NCBI RefSeq assembly: GCF_041296265.1
Contig: NC_091695.1
Location: forward strand, 18,459,001-18,523,000
Length of the DNA stretch: 64,000 nucleotides
From: Equus caballus
Lineage: Eukaryota; Chordata; Mammalia; Perissodactyla; Equidae
Reading direction: 5' to 3'
Each line of letters begins with the position of its first letter. Within the stretch, counting starts at the first letter, position 1. The translations under genes were made by a program, and so were the position numbers. Below, piece after piece: positions 12,737 to 25,290 of this stretch. The notes under the pieces were generated by a model. That model saw only the letters and a list, made by a program, of their open reading frames with translations. It was not told where the DNA came from and made no database searches.

Positions 12737-12980
12737 GGCCACCTGGTGGTGCAGGAGTTGAGGGCGCAGGTTCCGCATGGGCGGCCTGGGCTTCGCTGGT
12801 TTGGATCCTGGGTGCGGACATGGCACCACTTGGCAAGCCATGCTGTAGTAGGCGTCCCACATATAAAGTACAAGAAGATAGGCACGAATGTTAGCTCAGG
12901 GCCAGTGCCCTCAGCAAAAAGAGGAGGATTGGCAGCAGATGTTAGCTCAGGGCTAATCTTCCTCAAAAAAAAAAAAAAAA
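12737..12980 (+). mobile_element. ERE SINE
   Basis: Head GGCCACCTGGTGGTGCAGGA, B-box-like GGTTTGGATCC, GCGTCCCACATATAAAG, two GTTAGCTCAGGGC blocks and a pure A tail of about 17. TSD AGCACGGGCTG at 12,726-12,736 and 12,981-12,991 is perfect. Confidence 0.95.
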
Positions 12981-13209
12981 AGCACGGGCTGTAGTTTGCT
13001 AACAGCTGCTTTATTCTATAAGCAAGCAGCACATTTTTAGTAACATAAAAGATAATTTATGAAATATTCTATGAAAGTTGTATTATTTATTAATTTTACA
13101 AGAATATCCCAAAACATGTTATGTTTAATAAACTACCAGAGATTAAAAATTAATGAAATCCTGCAGTTGTGTACAAACTGACAGTAAGTAGTCTTTGTTT
13201 GTGAAATCC

Positions 13210-13830
13210 TTTTAAGTTATGTGTGTGTATGTATTTATTTATCATTACAAAATAGCAAGTGAATTTTCAGAAATGAAAACATTCCTACACCCAGAACCTA
13301 GAGCAAAACACGGAATTTAAGGAACATTTCTAAGACTGTCCATGGGCCCTAACAAAAATCAGTGTTCAATATGATAGATAGTTTTGTATGTTTTTTAAAA
13401 ACTACGTGGTAGCGGAATAATTCAGTTTTCATCCTTTTATATCTGGACCCTTTTGCTCAATATTATGTATGTGAGATTCCTCCATGCAGTTGCTTGTGGC
13501 AATAGTTCATTCTCATTGCTGTGTAGTATCCTAATGAACATAGTACAGATTATTTGTCATATTCCAAGTAATGTGACTGTGGTCATTTTTATACAAACTT
13601 GGCTGTACATCTTCACTCATTGCTATTGAATACAAGAGTAGAAATGGAATTTTAGGGCCGGCTACAATAGATACTGCCTTACAGTTTTCCAAATTTGATC
13701 ATCAATCTGACTTCCACTGACAAGGTGTGAGATCTGTAGTTGATCCACATTCACACAAGTACTTGATATTAATATTGTGAATCTTATTCATTTTTGCTAC
13801 TCTTTAGGTGAATCATGGAACAGCACTGAG
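13210..13830 (-). mobile_element. Old L1M LINE 3' end
   Basis: Typical minus-strand L1M blocks are seen: TTTTGCTCAATATTATGTAT, GTGTAGTATCC, AGTTTTCCAAATTTG and ACAAGTACTTGATATTAATA. Shared with copies B and C. Confidence 0.7.
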
Positions 13831-15105
13831 GTTTTAATTTTATATACCTCAACACAACATAACAAAGTGTATAACCATTTCTATAGTCTCTATTAAATTC
13901 TGAATACACAAGGGAAGGTAAGTTTTTCCAAAATAACCAAATTTTACTCCTCATATTCTTTAAGTTTAGTCATTTAGAAACTATGTGAAATGAGAAAGTC
14001 TTTGTGTCCTTATTTCTGGTCATGAACAACAGGCATATTGCATTTTACTTCTACCTACTTCTAGGATGTAAATCTCTAAAGCCTCTGCCTTCACTCTTCT
14101 GTGTTATCTGAATGTGATTAAATAGATTTCTGTTTCTGTACTTTCCCCTGTGAATGTTTCAACAAATTTACCAAAGGCTAAACTTTTAATTCTTCACTCA
14201 TCACCAAATTGACCAATGACATAAATTTACTAGAATTTATTTTAATGCTATGCTTATGGCTAGTATCTCTGGTGAAACCTGATGTTTAGTGACATTCAAA
14301 TAGATCCTCTACATAATGATTTTCAATTCATTTTCATTGCTTATACAGTTTCTTCCATTTCTGAAACATTCTTCTTCACCTCCCATTTAGAAATATGGTA
14401 ATCTTCCTTACTGTTTTTTTCATTAGTCATTGTCTAATTCCTTTCCCCCAATGACACGTCAACCACCTCATGATTTTATGACTGGATACATCCACTATGC
14501 CTAGTAAACTCTTTATTTAATATGTTTTTTATCTATTCATTTATGTGTCTTTCTACATTCCTACAATCCCTAGCACAAGGGTTTGCATGAGTGATAATTC
14601 AGTACATGTGTGTTGTTAAATATTTCCCTTTTGTAGGGCTGGTGAGAGTTCAACAAAAAGTAGAAATAAACAAACTTTGAGCATCATTTTACTAATATAG
14701 TCCATATGTACAAGGAATTTTTTAAAACATGTTGAGATGTAGCTTTCCCAAAGAAAGCCAAGTTCTGTTTATTTCCACAGATAACTTGTGTTATCCTTGG
14801 TAGTAATTTGGAAATTACTGGAAGTGTGAATTTTGTGTCTACACAAATACCTCTGCTACAGCTACCAACGAAATGCTGCACCCTCCCTGAATCTTGGTCA
14901 ACCATGTTGTTCCTTGACTTCATTGAACTCATTCATTGGGACAGAGAGATAAATCCTGCATTCCCATTTTCTGATCATAAAAAGGTCTCTACCCTCACTT
15001 CTATAAATGTACTTTTTAAGCACCTTTTCATTCAGCACTGGATTGGTGAGAGCAAAGACACCAATTTAATGTAGTTCATTGTGGAAATCCTAACAAATGC
15101 CTTGT
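13831..15105. other. No gene seen
   Basis: Spacer between duplicon copies A and B. Opposite-strand overlapping open frames near 14,684-15,074 are under 90 codons and show no motif. Confidence 0.5.
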
Positions 15106-17899
15106 GTTTTTCATGTATTATTTAATTTAACTCATCTGCATATTTATTGTCATATATTTCAAATATTGTCTTGTGTTTCCTCAGCTGTCATTAACAACCT
15201 CATTACACAGATACCAAAAGTATGATACTGAAGTAATCAGTACCTTCTGGAGTTTCATAAGCAACATGTTTGTGTGACTCCAAAGCTCCTTCTCTTAATA
15301 GGTTTCTGACTACAGTGTAATGAAAAAGAATCTCTTTTAGGAAAAAATACCCCTTGCCTACTCTCATGAAATGTTATAGTGTTTTCATACTAAATTTACA
15401 AAAATAGTGATCAACAGATTCTTAGAGTTCTAAGAGAACTGAGAGGTCATCCAAGCTCTACTTCTAAACCAAGGGAAGATTCTACCAGTGGTGGAGGCAG
15501 AGGGGAAAAATAGAAAGTGCTTCCAGGTTGAAATATAATGTTTTATTTTCCTTAGATGACACCATATCATTATTAACTTTGGTGTTTGATGGGTTGCTGT
15601 ATTGCAAAAATCCAGGGAGCACATTGAAAATAAGTAATATGGTGCCCCTGAAGTTGTGCAACATGGGGACCTTGAAGGACACTGTCTTCATTGACCATGT
15701 TTTGAGTGACATTTTATATGTGAATCATTGCAGGACACAGACAAGCACAAATTTCTATGTGTTCATTAAAGTCTAGGGTTGATTGAAACATATAATTATG
15801 TTTTCCTGCTGTACCTTCTGCCATATTGTTGTTAATTTATTACTTTAAAATAAATCCAGTCAACGAAAAAATTTTGTGTACAAATATAGTGTATGAAGTG
15901 ATAGGCATTAACTAGTGCATGAGCACAAATTTTCCAGATTTTTTTTTCTTAATTCTCTCTGGGAACTAGACTTGAATATAGCATTTTTCTCATAGTTCTT
16001 ACAAATATAGACCACATCATAGGTTAAAATTATTAAAATAAATAATGCACTTTTGGTTTGAAGAAAATACGCCTTAGCGATATATTTCAATGCTTTTTCA
16101 TTTTTATTATTTTTTTGGTGGGATGATACCGATACAAATAGACTAAATTTACTTCTCTAGGAGGTATTGTTAACGTCAGGCTCAAATAAAGAAATTACAA
16201 TAATTTTCAACCCCTTAAACAGAAGATGCTGATGCATTTATGTTACCCAAGTCTTTACTACCATATCCACTTCTTGGAGCCTATTTGAAGAAGTAGGAAT
16301 CGACCTTGATCACTTTATTCTGATTCCTTTCCAAACTCGTTTTCTCATCAGGTGCTTCTCTGCCTCCAAGGATTATAAGTCTCTCCAGATTACACTCTGT
16401 TTAGACAGAACCTAAATTTAACTGCCTAAACTTGAATGCACCTGCAGAGTATTTAGTCTAACTTCCCTCCAATCTTTTCCCTAAAACCTGAGCCTTAGTC
16501 ACTACAATATTATTAAAAATTGGCCAACTAACCTCTCAATGGGATTTATATTTAATTGAATATGGCTTTCTTAAACTATGAAATAAAATGACTTAGTTGG
16601 CATTTAAGACATCAGATAGAAGTAAGTGAGAAAAAAAATTTGTATCTAAATGGCTTCCCTGGTGCCACTGTAATAAAATGCAGGTAATTGTCTGCTTATA
16701 AACTTGATTCTTCAGAAAACAGTTGTATGGCCCTGAGTCATGGGCCATTATGAATTAGCTCAGTGCATGACAGTGATACCAAGGAAAAACAGGTTCATTA
16801 CATCTCCTTGTTGCTGGAAACAATATTAGAAGTATTCATTGGTTGAACAAGACATTTTTACTTTATAAAAAATACAGAAATTTTTACTAACAAAAGGGAT
16901 AATTATTCACTGACCTATTCTATGAAATTTGTACCATTTATTTTACAAAAAATATACTGAATATTGGTGTATACAAGGAATTGCTAAAGATAAAACATTA
17001 TAATAATAAAATTCTGAAGTTTCTTACACTCTAATGGTGAATAGACTGTGTACAGCAAGATAAATTTTCAAAAACATACCCATTTAATCAGGACCCAGAC
17101 CAAGAAACAGAACATTATCAGAAGCCTTCTGCTTGGTGCCTCCTAAGTCACTAGTCTCTTACCCTCAATGAGTAATTACTTCCTTGATTTTTATCGTGGT
17201 AGATTAGTTTCATAGTTTTTTGAACCATTCATAAGTAGATGCCTATAGCATGCACTGTCTTATTCAACAACATGCTGTGCAGTCCATTCATGTTGTTGCA
17301 TGCAGTTTCAGTACGTTCATTGTCGTTGTTCTTTGGTACAAATCTATCATCATTCATTTATCTACTTTTGAGTGGATAGGAAACTGTTTTCCCTTTTTCT
17401 ATTACCAATAATGTGAACATTCTTGTATAATGTCTTTTGGTAGAGATAAGCATTCGCCTATCCTTTGCATAAAATCAGGAGTTGGAAACGTGTGTGGGTA
17501 TGTGTGTATATAATTTAGATTTAGTAAATATCATCATACAGTTTTGCAAAGCACTATGTCAATTCATACTTCTGCCATCACACTATAGTGTGTAAATCCT
17601 CTGGCTGTTCCTCATCCTCACCAGTAGTTAATGTTGTCTGTCATTTTTATGTATTTTTTATTCTTTCTTATTGCAGTAACAGTGATTTATAACATTATAT
17701 ATATTTCAGGTGTACATCATTATATATTTCGATTTCTGTGTAGATTACATGTTCACCTCCCAAAGACTAATTACAATCCATCACCACACACATGTGCCTA
17801 ATTAGCCCTTTTGCCCTCCTCCCTCCCCCCTTCCCCTCTGGTAACTATCAATCCAGTTTCTTGTTGTATATGTTTGTTTGTTGTTGCTTTTATCTTCTA

Positions 17900-20800
17900 C
17901 TTATGAGTGAGATCATACGGTATTTGACTTTCTCCCTCTGATTTATTGCACTTTGCTTAAGGACCTTGAGGTCCATGCATGTCATCACAAATGGCTGGAT
18001 TTCATTGTTTCTTATGGCTGAGAAGTATTCTATTGTGTATATACACCACATCTTCTTTATCCATTCTCCCTTGATGGTACCTAGGTTGCTTCCAAGTCTT
18101 GGCTATTGTGAATAATACTGCAGTGAACATAGAGGTGTGTATATCTTTATGGATTCTTGTTTTCACGTTCTTTGTGTAAACACCCAGCAGTGGAATAGCT
18201 GGATCATATGGTAGATCTATTTTTACTTTTTTGAGGAATCTGCATGCTGTTTTCCATAGTGGCTGCACCAGTTTGCACTCTCATCAGTGGTGTATGAGGG
18301 TTCCCTTCTCTCCACATCCTCTCCGACACTTATCTTTTCCTGTATTGTTAATTATAGCTATTCTGACAGGAGTGAGGTGATATTGCAGTTTTGATTTGCA
18401 TTTCCCTGATAGTTAATGATGTTGAACATCTTTTCATGTGCCTCTTGGCCATCTGTATATCTTCTTTGGAGAAATGTCTGTTCCAATCATTTGCCCATTT
18501 GTTAATTGGGTTGTTAGTTTTCTTCTTGTTGAGATGTATGAGTTCCTCATGTATTTTGGATATTAACCACTTATCAGAAGATTTCTCTTTCTGTACTTTG
18601 ATATTTGGTTTGCAAATATCTTTTCCCAATTGTTAGTTTGTCTTTTCATTGTTTCAAACTAACAATTGTTAGTTTGCTCCATTTTGCTTTCCTGTGCAGA
18701 AAGTTTTTAGTTCAATGTAGTCCCATTTGTTTATTTTTTCTATTGTTTCCCTTGCCTGGTCAGACATGGTACTTGAAAATATGCTGCTAAGACTGATGTC
18801 AAAGAGAAACTACCTATGTTTCTTTCTAGAAGTTTAATTGTTCCTGGTTTTAAATTCAAGTCTTTAATCCATTTTGAGTCAATTTTTATGTATGGTGTGA
18901 GATAGTGGTCTACTTTCATTCTTTTGCATGTGGCTGTCCAGTTTTTCCAACACCATTTATTGAAGAGACTTTCTTTTTTCCATTGTATGTTCTTGGCTCC
19001 CTTGTCGAAAATTAGCTGTCCATAGATGTGTGGGTTTATTTCTGGGCTCTCAGTTATGTTCCATTTAGCTGTATATCAGTTTGTGGGCCAATACCATGCT
19101 GTTTTGGTTACCCTAGCTTTGTAGTAAATTTTGAAACCAGCGAGTGTGATATCTCCAGTTTTGTTCATTTTTGTCAGGATTCCTTTGGCTATCCGGGGCC
19201 TTTCCTTGTTCGATATATATTTTACGGTTCTTTGTTCTAGTTCTGTGAAAAATGTTGTTGTAACTTTGATAGGAATTGCATTGAATCTATAGACTACTTT
19301 AGGAAGTATGGACATTTTGACCATGTTAATTCTTCCAATCCAAGAGCACAGAATATCTTTCCATTTCTTTGTGTCTTCTTAAATTTCTTTCAACACTGTT
19401 TTATAGATTTCAATGTAAAGACCCTTCACCTTTTTGGTTAAGTTTATTCCTAGATATTTTATTCTTTTTGTTGCAATTATAAATGAGATTGTATTAATTT
19501 CCCTTTCTGCTACTTCATTGTTAGCGGATAGAAATGCAACTGATTTTTGTATGTTGATTTTGAATCCTGCAACTTGACTGTATTCATTTATTATTTCTAA
19601 AATTTTTTAGTGGATTCTTTAGGATTTTCTATGTATAAAATAACATCACCTGCATTTAGTGACAGTTTCACTTCTTATTTTCCAATTTGGATCCATTTTA
19701 TTTCTTTTTCTTGCCAGATTGCTCTGGTTAAGACTTCAAATATGATGCTAAATAAGAGTAGTGAAAGTGGACATCCTTGTCTGGTTCCTGTTCTTAGAGG
19801 GAGAGCTTTTAGTTTTCCTCCATTGAGAATAATATTAGCTGTGGGTTAGTCATATGTGGCCTTTATTATGTTCAAGTATTTTCCTTCTATACACATTGTG
19901 TTCACAATTTTTATCATAAATGGATGCTGTATCTTCTCAAGTGTTTTCTCTGCATGAATTGAAGTGATTATGTGATTTTTATTCTTCATTTTTTTGATAT
20001 GGTCTATCACGTTGATAAATTTGTGCATGCTGGTCCATCCCTGTAATAAATCCCACTTGATCATGGTCTATGATATTTTTAATGTATTGTTTTATTCAAT
20101 TTGATAGTATTTTCTTGAGATTATTTGCGTTGATATACATCAGTGATATGGCCTCTAATTTTATTTTTTTGTGTTGTCTTTGTCTGGTTTTGGTATCCGG
20201 ATAATATCAGCTTTGTAGAATGAGTTAGGGAGCTTCCCCTCCTCTTGTTCAATTTTTTGGAAGAGTTGAGTAGTATAGGTATTAAATCTTCTTTGAATGT
20301 TTGGTAGAATTCACCAGGGAAGCTGTCTGGTCCTGGACTTTTATTTTTTGGGAGGTTTTTAATTACTCTTTCAATCTTCTCACTGGTGATTGGTCTATTC
20401 AAATTCTCTATTTGTTCTCGATTCAGTTTTGGAAAGTTGTATGAGTCTAAGAATTTATCCATTTCTTCCAGATCATCCAGCTTGTGAGCATAAAGCTTTT
20501 CGTGGTATTCTCTTATAATCTTTTTTATTCCTGAAGTGTCTCTTGTAATTTCTCCTCTTTCATTTCTGATTTTACTTATTTGAGCCTTGTCTCTTTTTTT
20601 CTTGGTGAGTCTAAGAAAGGCTTGTCAATTTTGTTCAACTTTTCAGAGAACCATCCCTTGGTTTCATTGATTTTTTTCCTGCTGTTCTTTTAAGTCTCTA
20701 TTTCACTTATTTCTGTTCTGATATTTATTATTCCCTTCCCTGTATTGATATAGGGGTTTTCTTATTTTTCTTTTTCCATTTCTTTTACATGCGCTGTTAG

Positions 20801-21770
20801 ATGGTTTATTTGAGATTTTTTCTTGTTTGTTGAGGTAGGCCTGTATTGCTGTGAACTTCCCTCTTAGAACTGCTTTTGCTGTATCCCATAAATTTTGGCA
20901 TGTCATATTTTCATTTTCATTTGTCTCCAGGTATTTTTTTTATTTCTCCTTTGACTTCCTCATTGACCCAATCGTTGTTCAGTAGCATTTTGTTTAATCT
21001 CCACATTTTATGTCTTTTCTGGTTTTCTTCCTATAGTTGATTTCTAGTTTCATACTTTTGTGGTCAGAAAAGATACTTGGTATTATTTCAGTCTTCTTAA
21101 ATTTATTGAGACTTGTTTTATGGCCTAATATGTGATCAATCCTGGAGAACATTCCATGTGCATTTGAAAAGAATGTGTAGTCTGTGGTTTTTGGATGGAA
21201 AGTTCTATGTATACCTACTAAGTCTATCTTGTCTAATGTCTCATTTAAAGCCAATGTTTCCTTATTGATCTTCTCTTTGGATAATCTATGCATTGATATA
21301 AGTGGAGTGTTAAAGTCCCCTATTATGATTGTGTTACCATTTCTCCTTTTGTATCTGTTAACATTTACTTTATATATTTAGGTGCTCCTATGTTGAATGC
21401 ATTGATAGTTACATGTATTATATTCTTCTGTTGGATTGTTCCCTTTATCATTATATATACCCTTCTTTGTCTCTTGTTACAGCTTTTGTTTTAAAGTCTA
21501 TTTTGTCTGACATAAGGATTGCTACTCCAGCTTTCTTTTCTTTGCCATTTGCATGGAGTATCTTTTTCCATTCCTTTATTTTCAGGTTTTGGGTGTCTTT
21601 AGGTCTGAAGCGTGTCTCTTGTATGCAGCATATATTTGGCTCTTGTTTTTTCTTTATCCAAACAAAAACCCTATGTCTTTTGATTGGAGCATTTAGTCCA
21701 TTGACATTTAAAGTAGCTATTGATCAATATGTATTCCTCTCCTACCACATTTTATGTATTTGATATCATA
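17900..21770 (-). pseudogene. L1 ORF2 (endonuclease/reverse transcriptase) remnant
   Basis: LINE ORF2 encodes the endonuclease and reverse transcriptase used for target-primed reverse transcription. Reading in from about 21,770 the N-terminus gives ATLNVNGLNAPIKRH. The endonuclease C-terminal part is readable at 20,994-21,293 (RIDHILGHKTSLNKFKKTEI, then SDHKSMKLEINY). The RT entry region [20 protein letters not shown] lies at 20,121-20,462. The C-terminal region [20 protein letters not shown] lies at 18,002-18,268. These fragments are in different frames separated by stops, so the protein is dead. Divergence suggests an insertion tens of millions of years old, younger than the L1M it sits in. 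Confidence 0.9.
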
Positions 21771-21999
21771 TCTGATCTCTTATTTTGTGTGTGTGTATTC
21801 ATTACCCTCTTATACTTGAAATAAGTAATTTTAGTACTTTATCTTTTGACCTTCACATTATCTTCATATGTGGTTGATTTGCTACCTGTACTGTATATTT
21901 CCCTTTTCTGGTGGTTTTATTGCCTCTTTTTGATAATTTTCTTATTTGTATTTCTGATCTTCTCTTTCCCACTTAAGTAAGTCCCTTCAGCATTTCTTG

Positions 22000-22869
22000 T
22001 AAAACTGGTTTCTAGGTGATAAACTCCTTTAACTTTTGCTTGTCTGGGAGGCTCTTTATCTCTCCTTCCATTCTCAATGATAACCTTGCTAAGTAGAGTA
22101 TTCTTGGCTGTAGTGTTTTTTCCCTTTCAGCAATTCAAATATATTGTGTCACTCCCTTCTAGCCTGTAAGGTTTCTGCTAAGAAGTCAGCTGATAACCTT
22201 AGGGTGTTTACTTTGTATGTCACTTATTGACTTTCTCTTGTGGGTTTTAGGATTCACTCTTCATCTTTAATTTTCGACATTTTAATTACACTGTTTCTTG
22301 GTGTGGGCCTCTTTCGGTTTATCTTGTGTGATGCTTTCTGTGCTTCCTGTTCTTAGATGTCTGTTTTCTTCCTTAGATTAGGGAAGTTTCCAGCTCTTAT
22401 TTCTTCAGATACATGCTCTGCCCCTTTGTCTGTCTCTTCTCCTTCTGAGTCACCTATAAATATGAATGTTAGTGCTCCTGATCTTGTTCCAGAGTTCCCT
22501 TAGACCATTCTCATTCTTTTTAATTCCTTTTTCTTTTACCTGTTCATCTTGGGGGATTTCTTCCAGTCTTTCATCCAGCTAGCTGATCCATTCTTCTGTA
22601 TCATCTACTCTGCTACTGAGTCCTTCTAGTGAATTTTTCATTTCCAGTATTGTATTCTTCATTTCTGATTGATTCTTTTTTATATTTTCCAATTCTTTTT
22701 TGGCATGCTCGCTGTGTTCATCCAGTCTTCTCCCAAGATCAGTGAGCATCCTTATGACTTTTTGTTTGAACTCTTTGTCAGGTAGGTTTGTTATTTCTGT
22801 TTCATTTAGTTCTTTTTCTGAGGTTTTGCCCTCTCCCCTTGCTTGGAATGTATTCCTTTGCCTCCTCAT
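22000..22869 (-). pseudogene. L1 ORF1 (RNA-binding chaperone) remnant
   Basis: ORF1p is the trimeric nucleic-acid chaperone of the L1 RNP. The N-terminal 96 residues remain open (22,579-22,869): MRRQRNTFQARGEGKTSEKE, then a heptad-rich coiled-coil stretch around LTDLGRRLDEHSEHAKKELE. The C-terminal domain is recognisable near 22,130-22,200 as SADFLAETLQARREWHNIFE. The middle is broken by stops and shifts. The long spacer between ORF1 and ORF2 (about 230 bases) is larger than the roughly 60 bases of human L1. Confidence 0.8.
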
Positions 22870-24207
22870 TTTCCCTTATTCTCTGTGTTTATATCTATAT
22901 AATATGTGGGTCAGCTACATCTCCTGATCTTGGAGAAGTGGGCTTGTGTAGGAGACATCTTTTGAGGCCCAGCAGTGGGCTTCTCTCTTATCACCAGTTC
23001 CAAATGTTGCAGGAGTGACCCCTGTATGGGCTACATATGTCCTTCAGCTGTGGCAGGGTTTCTCTTGCTGCAGATGCCCAGGGTGTCTAGGCTTTCCCCC
23101 TGACTGGCTGGTTATAATGCTCAGCTGCATCCAGCTGCTATGGATGATTGAGTCAGTTTACCAGGTTTGGGGAGCCCTAGCACAGTTGTCTGAAAAGTCT
23201 AATAGTACCTTCCTGTTGCAGTTTTCTGTTAAGTGAGTAACCCCTAAGTATGGCTGGTTGCAAGACTCGGGGGGCTTACAATTGTAGGTCTCTAGCCTGT
23301 AAGGCTGTTGTCAGCTCTCTCAGGATTGCATCTGAGTGGGGCTGGCCCCAGGCAAGAAAGTATCCAATTGTTTCAGGCTTTTGAAGGTAGGGCTGATCCC
23401 CTATGTTGCTGTTTGAGAAGCAGGGGGCTTCTGCTGCTGATAAGCCGCAGGGCCCACAGGTCCACAGTAATCATCAATACAGTCCCGGTTCACACACACT
23501 TCCTGACCCCCTGGAGAGGACCCAATTACCCCACTGCAGAGGTCCTCACACACTCCACCAATGCCCCACACCCTCCACCTATTTCTCACAGACACCCTAC
23601 CACACAGAAGCATACCCAATCTCCTGCCTACAAAAGATCCAGGCTCCCAGTTTATGCAGGCCAAAAAGTTGCTTGAGGGCTTGTTTTTGGGTGGGGCCAG
23701 TCACTAGGTTGGGCTACCTGCCAAGACTGAGCTGGATTAAATCAGCACTCTAGCAGGTGGGGAAGACCCTGGGCTAACAGGCCAGAAAGAAAACTCCAAT
23801 GGTGTCTTCCAGCATCTTTCTTATCATGCCCGTGCTAGGTTACAATAATGGCTGACACCAATGTCTCAGTCCCTGGACAGGTCTCACCTCTCACCAAGAT
23901 GTACCCAGAACCTATCAGGCTTTTTCCTTTTTGCCAAAGGACTGTGAATTTTTCTTTCTGGAAATTTTAGGTTGCTTTCTGAAATGGATGAATTTGTGCA
24001 TGCGCCCTTTAAGAGATAGCTGTTTTCCGCTTATGTCCAATAGCTTTTCTAGGGTTATTCCCCGTTGTAGTTAATAGTCAGAAAATTCAGATATTATGAG
24101 ACTCATCTGAGTTGTGCTGAGTCTGAAGGATACTTATAGTGATAATAGTCATCTGCTCAGGTACCTCACTCCTCCCAGGAAGGCTGTGTACCTTAAGATT
24201 GCTCCCA

Positions 24208-24375
24208 GGGGCCGGCTGGGTGGCACAGTGGTTAAGTGTGCACATTCTGCTTCAGTGGCCCAAGGCTCACAGGTTTGGATCCCAGGTGCAGACAAGACAC
24301 CCTGTGGCAAACCATGCTGTGGTAGGCGTCCCACATATAGAGTAGAAGAAGTTGGGCACTGATGTTAGCTCAGGT
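24208..24375 (+). mobile_element. ERE SINE inside the L1 5' UTR
   Basis: The head GGGGCCGGCTGGGTGGCACA, CAGGTTTGGATCC and GGCGTCCCACATATAGAG are clear. It ends at GATGTTAGCTCAGG, lacking the usual second half and A tail. It inserted after the L1 arrived, so the L1 was already resident while EREs were active. Confidence 0.9.
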
Positions 24376-25290
24376 CTTCCAGACAGGAATTGCTACCTCT
24401 TCCATCTCTGTCAGGACTGTCCCTTGTTGTGGGGATTTCTTTTATCCAGTTTTCAATTCTATCTCAAGAGTAGTGGTTCCAAACATAGCTGTAACTTGGT
24501 TGTGTTCATGTGAGGAGCTGAGTTCAGAGTTCGCCTAAGCTGCCATCTTGTCACCCTCTCTGTCATTTTAATTTTAGCCATTATGTAATTTCCATGATGA
24601 CTAATAAATTTGAATAGCCACTTTTACAAAGTGTCTCTTGAAGTCCAATTGCAGAATAGAAGCTCTGTTAAACGGTCCCACTTGATGGTATTGGGGCTTC
24701 TTCAACCCATGCTATCTCTCATTGCCACTTCCATTCCAGATCAAATTGTCCTAGAATTGTGATGTAGTCACAATCATATATTATTTTCTTTAATCTCCCC
24801 AAAGTTAGAAGTGGGTTTCTGCATTATGCATTGATAAAATCCTATCAACATGGATACACAATGGGGTAGCTGTAATGCACAATAAAGATTATCCAATTCA
24901 AAACCCTCTTTGTACAGAGTGGAACTGAGGATCCAAAAGGGGAAGGTCACAATTATTGTATGTTGATAGTAGAGATTCAGACTCAACTTTTCTGTCATTG
25001 CTTCTCTAGTTCATAATGTATTTCTAGAGAGGATTTCAAGCAGGCTAAATTTGTTTCCTCTTAAGAAAGAGTTACACATTTATAAAAATAGTGAGAATTG
25101 TTACTGTTTTGATTTAGAAGTTTTGCTAACCAGCTTTTCATCAGTGTGAAGCTAACTGCTTGTACCATTCATATACATACTATCTGTCATCACTGGTTAT
25201 ACTTATGATTAGAGATGCCAGTGCATGGTCAGAAATAAGGAACTCTTATGAAGGACTAGACCTATAGTATTGACTCATTACGTGCAGACA

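Larger units (their letters stand above)
10420..13830. repeat. Duplicon copy A
   Basis: Runs parallel to copy B from about 15,110. Shared blocks include the GAAGTTGTGCAACCTTGAAG/GAAGTTGTGCAACATGGGGA pair (10,970 and 15,650), the TTTACTACCA region (11,650 and 16,255), AATGCCATGCAGG/AATGCAGGTAATTG (12,082 and 16,677), and ATTCTATGAAAGTTGTA/ATTCTATGAAATTTGTA (13,064 and 16,918). It ends in the L1M 3' end also present in B and C. Copy A carries its own LTR and ERE, not found in B. The open frame of 119 codons near 11,237 is not conserved in B and I do not call it a gene. Confidence 0.75.
17648..24558 (-). mobile_element. Near-full-length L1 LINE, inactive
   Basis: On the minus strand the order is 5' UTR (about 22,870-24,558), ORF1 (about 22,000-22,869), ORF2 (about 17,900-21,770) and 3' UTR (about 17,648-17,900). 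The flanking 11-bp direct repeat TCTGTCATTTT (17,637-17,647 and 24,559-24,569) is the target duplication. The uninterrupted target is visible in copy C at 1,957-1,967. The 6.9 kb length indicates a complete insertion, later hit by an ERE and by many stops and frameshifts in both ORFs. Confidence 0.93.
15110..25290. repeat. Duplicon copy B, interrupted by a 6.9 kb L1
   Basis: 15,110-17,647 pairs with copy A (10,420-13,780), and 16,915-17,647 plus 24,559-25,290 pairs with copy C. The L1 between 17,648 and 24,558 is unique to B. No protein-coding gene is seen outside the L1; the frames of 60-82 codons near 15,430-16,090 lack motifs and are not conserved in A. Confidence 0.75.

Noticed and set aside
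23308-23753. Overlapping open frames of 87-122 codons on both strands
   Set aside because: They lie in the GC-richer 5' UTR of the L1; opposite-strand overlap and lack of motifs indicate chance frames.
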